Source: Salinivirgaceae bacterium (GTDB lineage: Bacteria > Bacteroidota > Bacteroidia > Bacteroidales > SZUA-534). From it: DNA of 64,000 bases. Position 1 is the first letter of the stretch. Every line of letters begins with the position of its first letter. The stretch lies in contig JAFVGW010000032.1 in NCBI GenBank assembly GCA_017474765.1, positions 1 through 64,000 of the forward strand, read 5' to 3'. Made by a program: the position numbers and the translations under genes. The notes below the pieces were generated by a model that was not told the DNA's origin, ran no database searches, and saw only the letters and a program-made list of their open reading frames with translations. Positions 60,728-64,000 of this stretch are shown piece by piece.

Positions 60728-62809
60728 ATGACACATTTTTTGGCTGTTGCGGCCGTGCTTTGCGCGATGACCGACACAGTAATCGATATTGACGAGGTAA
60801 CCGTATCGGACCACGCCGTGCGGGCAGCACAAACCCACACGTCGCTGACCGCGATACAGGTGAGCCGCGACTATCTGCAGCAGAACTTCTCGGGCAGCCT
60901 GATGCAGTCGCTGCAAGGCATTCCAGGCGTAAAGGCGATGAGCATCGGGTCGGGGCAGTCGAAGCCGACAATCCGCGGGCTCGGTTTCAACCGGATGGTG
61001 GTGGCCGAAGACGGCATCAAGCACGAAGGGCAGCAGTGGGGCGACGACCACGGCCTTGAGATTGACCAGTTTGCCGTTGACCGCATTGAGGTGATTAAAG
61101 GCCCTGCGGCTTTGCTTTACGGCAGCGATGCCATTGGCGGTGTTATATGCTTATACACCAATCATATACCCACTGACAGTGTAAGCGGCGCGGTGCAAGT
61201 TTTCGGGCGTTCGAACAATGGACAGTTGGGGGCGTCAGCAAAAATCGGGCTGCGCCGAAACAGTTTCTTTTTCCGCGCCAACATCACGGCCATCAACTAC
61301 GGCGACTACAAGATTCCTGCCGACAGCATTCAGTACTACTCATACTACATCAAACTGAAAGACAGCAGATTGCGTAACACAGCGGGGCTTGAGCGCGATG
61401 GCAGTCTGATGGTGGGCTATGCGGGATATAATTTCCACACCGACCTACGCGTATCGGATTCGTACTCGAAAAGTGGATTTTTCGCCAATGCCCATGGGCT
61501 CGAAGTGCGGTTGTCCGACATCGACTACGACCGTTCAACGCGCGACATCGACCTTCCACATCAGTGGGTGAACCATCTTAAAGTGTTGAGCCACAGCAGT
61601 TGGCGGAACGATGTTGTGTCGGTTGATGCGTCGCTTGCCTATCAGCAGAACAGGCGCGAGGAATGCTCGGAACCTGTGTCGCACGGCTATATGCCGACAC
61701 CCAGCGACGAGATGGAACGCCACTTCGACAAGAGCACCTACACAGCCAACATCGGACTGAAAATGTCGCTCGGGCAGCATAGTCTTAGCGGTGGTGCGAA
61801 TGCTGAATATCAGCACAATAGACGCTCGGGATGGGGCTTTATAATTCCCGATTTCGAAACAGGAAGTTTGGGCGCGTATCTGCTTGACAAGTACAAACCG
61901 TCTGACAACCTGAAACTTAATGCAGGCCTGCGTTTCGACCATGCGCAAACGCACATCCACAGTTACAACGATTGGTACAAGACGCCCGTTGGCACCGATT
62001 CGGTCTATAAGCAGCGCTCAGCCGACATCGACTTGACATTCAGCAATTTGACATGGTCGGTTGGTGCGGTTTACAGTGCGGGTGCGTGGCTGATGAAGGC
62101 CAACGTGGGCAAGAGTTTCCGCATTCCAATTCCGAAAGAGTTGGGCGCTGACGGCATCAACTATCACATTTTCCGTTACGAGCGCGGCAATGCCGAACTC
62201 GCCCCCGAAGTGTCATACCAGTTGGATTTAAGTGTTTATAGGTCAGGCAAATTGCTATCGGTTCAAGTTGAGCCGTACGTGAATTATTTCCCGAACTACA
62301 TCTATCTGAATCCGACGGCACAGTACGAGGAAGGGCTGCAACTCTACCATTACACGCAGGCCGAAGTGCTTCGGTATGGCATTGAGTGTCAGGCTGATTA
62401 CAAAATCACGCGGCATTTTGAGGCCGAACTGAAGGGCGAGTATCTCTACGCCGAACAGTTGTCGGGCGCGAAAAAGGGCTACACGCTACCGTTCTCAACG
62501 CCGCGGTCGGCTGATGCGGGGCTGAAATACAGCCACAAGCGGCATGGTGAGGGAAGCATAGGACTGAACGTGCATTTGGTTGGAAAACAAGAAAATATCG
62601 TGCCACCCGAAAAGCCCACCGACGGCTATTGGACGCTCAACCTGACGGCAAACCACCGTTTCCGCTTGACGGGCAGCAGCATAAATGTGTCGCTTCGCGC
62701 TGATAATCTGCTAAATAAGCGCTACTACGACCACACAAGTTACTACCGCTTGATTGATGTGCCTGAGGCAGGACGGAATTTTGCGGTTATGGTTGGTTGG
62801 GAATTTTGA
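60728..62809 (+). CDS. TonB-dependent receptor, probable metal uptake
   Basis: A 693-residue outer-membrane receptor. A short signal-like start (THFLAVAAVLCAM) is followed by a plug (IDEVTVSDHAVRAAQT; SLMQSLQGIPGVKAMSIGSGQSKPTIRGLGF; VDRIEVIKGPAALLYGSDAIGG) and a barrel ending in MVGWEF. A His/Asp-containing segment in the plug (KHEGQQWGDDHGLEID) resembles the metal-ligand region of zinc receptors such as ZnuD. With the Cys/His-rich gene upstream and two DUF4625-like lipoproteins downstream, zinc or a similar metal is the likely substrate. The mature N-terminus is uncertain. Confidence 0.85.
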   Translation: MTHFLAVAAVLCAMTDTVIDIDEVTVSDHAVRAAQTHTSLTAIQVSRDYLQQNFSGSLMQSLQGIPGVKAMSIGSGQSKPTIRGLGFNRMVVAEDGIKHEGQQWGDDHGLEIDQFAVDRIEVIKGPAALLYGSDAIGGVICLYTNHIPTDSVSGAVQVFGRSNNGQLGASAKIGLRRNSFFFRANITAINYGDYKIPADSIQYYSYYIKLKDSRLRNTAGLERDGSLMVGYAGYNFHTDLRVSDSYSKSGFFANAHGLEVRLSDIDYDRSTRDIDLPHQWVNHLKVLSHSSWRNDVVSVDASLAYQQNRREECSEPVSHGYMPTPSDEMERHFDKSTYTANIGLKMSLGQHSLSGGANAEYQHNRRSGWGFIIPDFETGSLGAYLLDKYKPSDNLKLNAGLRFDHAQTHIHSYNDWYKTPVGTDSVYKQRSADIDLTFSNLTWSVGAVYSAGAWLMKANVGKSFRIPIPKELGADGINYHIFRYERGNAELAPEVSYQLDLSVYRSGKLLSVQVEPYVNYFPNYIYLNPTAQYEEGLQLYHYTQAEVLRYGIECQADYKITRHFEAELKGEYLYAEQLSGAKKGYTLPFSTPRSADAGLKYSHKRHGEGSIGLNVHLVGKQENIVPPEKPTDGYWTLNLTANHRFRLTGSSINVSLRADNLLNKRYYDHTSYYRLIDVPEAGRNFAVMVGWEF

Positions 62810-62902
62810 ATGTATGCACTAACACAAACTAAAAACACAAACACTAACTGAAAATGGAAAACAAAGCAACCTTAAATGTTTAATAAATAAAAATTTACAA
62901 TA

Positions 62903-63367
62903 ATGAAAAAGATATTTAATATGAGCCTTATCGCGGCTCTCGCAACTGTGGCGTTTTTATTCGCATCGTGCAACAAAGATGACGAAACACCAGAAAAACC
63001 GACAATTACGCTAACCGAAGTGGGACACGACAACAGCCGTCACGCCCATCCGGGACACGACATGCACCTTGAAGCCGACGTTTTGGCCGAAGGCTTAATC
63101 AGCCGAATCGACATCGAAATACATCAGGAAGAAGGAATCGGTTTTGAAATCGAAAAATCGTTTACCGATGGTAAATACATAGGTGTCAAGAACATAGAGT
63201 TCCATGAGCATATCGATATTCCTGCCGACGCGCCTATGGGCGAATATCACCTTCACTTCACGGTTACCGATAAGGAAGGCCAGCAAACGACGGCAGAATG
63301 CCACATCGAAATTGTTGAGGATGACGATGATGAAGATGACGAACACGAACATTCACATAATGAATAA
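62903..63367 (+). CDS. DUF4625-like lipoprotein, His-rich (first copy)
   Basis: A 154-residue lipoprotein (lipobox FASC, Cys23). An Ig-like DUF4625 fold is visible: PTITLTEVGHDNSRHAHPGHDMHLEADV, then IEFHEHIDIPADAPMGEYHLHFTVTDKEG. The end is extremely acidic and His-rich (EDDDDEDDEHEHSHNE), which suggests metal binding at the cell surface or periplasm. It lies 93 bases after the receptor and 3 bases before its relative, so the two lipoprotein genes are one transcript. Confidence 0.82.
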   Translation: MKKIFNMSLIAALATVAFLFASCNKDDETPEKPTITLTEVGHDNSRHAHPGHDMHLEADVLAEGLISRIDIEIHQEEGIGFEIEKSFTDGKYIGVKNIEFHEHIDIPADAPMGEYHLHFTVTDKEGQQTTAECHIEIVEDDDDEDDEHEHSHNE

Positions 63368-63370
63368 AAG

Positions 63371-63838
63371 ATGAAAAAAAGCATTTTTTCAGCGTTTCTG
63401 CTGTGCGCACTCTGTGCGTGCAGCAGTTCCGACAAAACAGAGGATATGACGATGCCAGAAATCAGCGCCGATGGCTCTGATGTTTGTCCTGTTGATTGTC
63501 AGCGGTTTAAGCGCGGCAGCGTGATTGCTTTCCACTATCAGTTTTCCGACAATGTTGAGTTGGGCGGCTATAACATTGAGGTTCACAACAACTTCGACCA
63601 CCATACCCATAGCACTTCGGCGGCCGAATGTGAAATCGAAAGTGAGAAAAAGCCAGTGAATCCATGGGTTTACAACAGCGATTATGAGATTCCGCAAGAG
63701 CAGCAAACCTACACGGCAACCATCAACATCGACATTCCTGCTGACATCGACCCAGGCGATTACCACTTTATGGTCCGCCTGACTGACCAAGCCGGCTGGC
63801 AACAATTGAAATCGATGGCAATCAAGATTGAAGAGTGA
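63371..63838 (+). CDS. DUF4625-like lipoprotein (second copy)
   Basis: A 155-residue lipoprotein (lipobox LCAC, Cys16). The fold parallels its upstream neighbour: VIAFHYQFSDNVELGGYNIEVHNNFDHHTHSTSA, then ATINIDIPADIDPGDYHFMVRLTDQAG, near-identical to IPADAPMGEYHLHFTVTDKEG in layout. A His cluster (FDHHTHS) and two Cys (CPVDC) may bind metal. The pair probably arose by duplication. A perfect terminator follows. Confidence 0.8.
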   Translation: MKKSIFSAFLLCALCACSSSDKTEDMTMPEISADGSDVCPVDCQRFKRGSVIAFHYQFSDNVELGGYNIEVHNNFDHHTHSTSAAECEIESEKKPVNPWVYNSDYEIPQEQQTYTATINIDIPADIDPGDYHFMVRLTDQAGWQQLKSMAIKIEE

Positions 63839-63844
63839 GAATAC

Positions 63845-63871
63845 AAAAGGGCAGGATACTCCTGCCCTTTT
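63845..63871. terminator. Bidirectional terminator after the metal-uptake locus
   Basis: A 12-base perfect stem AAAAGGGCAGGA / TCCTGCCCTTTT with a 3-base loop. Symmetric A/T ends serve both convergent transcripts. Confidence 0.92.
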
Positions 63872-63891
63872 CTGCATATTCAAACTAAAAC

Positions 63892-64000
63892 TCAAAACTC
63901 AATCTTCACCCCGCCCATAACGGTAGCCTTCGGCATCGGGTAGCCAGCGTTGATTTCGTACTCTTGCGCCAGCAGGTTCTCGCCGCGAGCCCACAGGCTA
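63892..64000 (-). CDS. TonB-dependent receptor, C-terminal end (cut by window edge)
   Basis: The last 35 residues of a frame entering from the right edge on the minus strand read SLWARGENLLAQEYEINAGY, then PMPKATVMGGVKIEF and stop. The xNLLxxxYexxxGYPMPgr motif and the terminal Phe are the standard C-terminus of TonB receptors. No more can be said from this piece. Confidence 0.8.
   Translation of the reverse strand, partial: SLWARGENLLAQEYEINAGYPMPKATVMGGVKIEF

Overview
The window reads as chromosomal DNA of an uncultured-type member of the Bacteroidales (Bacteroidota). The evidence is the promoter architecture (TTTG, about 19 bases, then TAnnTTTG, seen ahead of several genes), weak or absent Shine-Dalgarno sites at most starts, several TonB-dependent outer-membrane receptors, many lipoproteins, a C-terminal segment resembling a type IX secretion sorting domain, and Bacteroidota-type families such as DUF1573, DUF4625 and BtuG-like propellers. 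No phage, insertion sequence, CRISPR array or rRNA was seen. Two tRNA genes are present, Ala(GGC) and Val(TAC).

Positions 1-10.5 kb hold mostly housekeeping genes on the minus strand: a YgiQ-type radical SAM protein, two small membrane proteins, a polysaccharide deacetylase, a TMEM43-family membrane protein, phosphoglycerate kinase and a CCA-adding enzyme. A gamma-carbonic-anhydrase-like protein is on the plus strand. Positions 10.8-25 kb carry a TonB receptor, a cytidylate-kinase-like protein, ispE, dnaB, a thioesterase, a PepSY-like lipoprotein and a Na/phosphate cotransporter. Two dipeptidyl-peptidase-IV-like S9 peptidases lie at 22-28 kb, flanking tRNA-Val and a nucleotidyltransferase. 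At 28-31 kb are a TPR/SpoIIE phosphatase and an FKBP-type prolyl isomerase lipoprotein.

Positions 31.4-36 kb form a cobalamin-uptake locus: a cobalamin riboswitch, then a BtuB-like receptor, a BtuG-like surface propeller and a BtuF-like binding protein. It is followed by an AT-rich accessory patch (36.1-38 kb) with an HTH regulator, an orphan small protein, a frameshifted secreted protein and a possible small RNA. Signalling genes follow (adenylate cyclase, SiaB-like kinase). Then come a DUF1573 protein, an STN-type TonB receptor, and an envelope operon (LptF/G-like permease and two glycosyltransferases). A 1,148-residue mosaic secreted protein ends in a peptidase S74-type chaperone domain. 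Next are pdxA, an MFS transporter, the dipeptidase pepD, a TlpA-like lipoprotein and a HEPN/MNT pair. The right end is a probable metal-uptake locus: a Cys/His-rich small protein, a TonB receptor and two DUF4625-like lipoproteins.

Two patterns cut across gene boundaries. Short pieces of two resident genes (the ygiQ 5' end and the thioesterase 3' end) are duplicated elsewhere in the window. Three reading frames (at 28.28, 31.30 and 37.55 kb) would each be repaired by one extra A in a run of A, which points to homopolymer undercalling in the assembly or to slippage sites.
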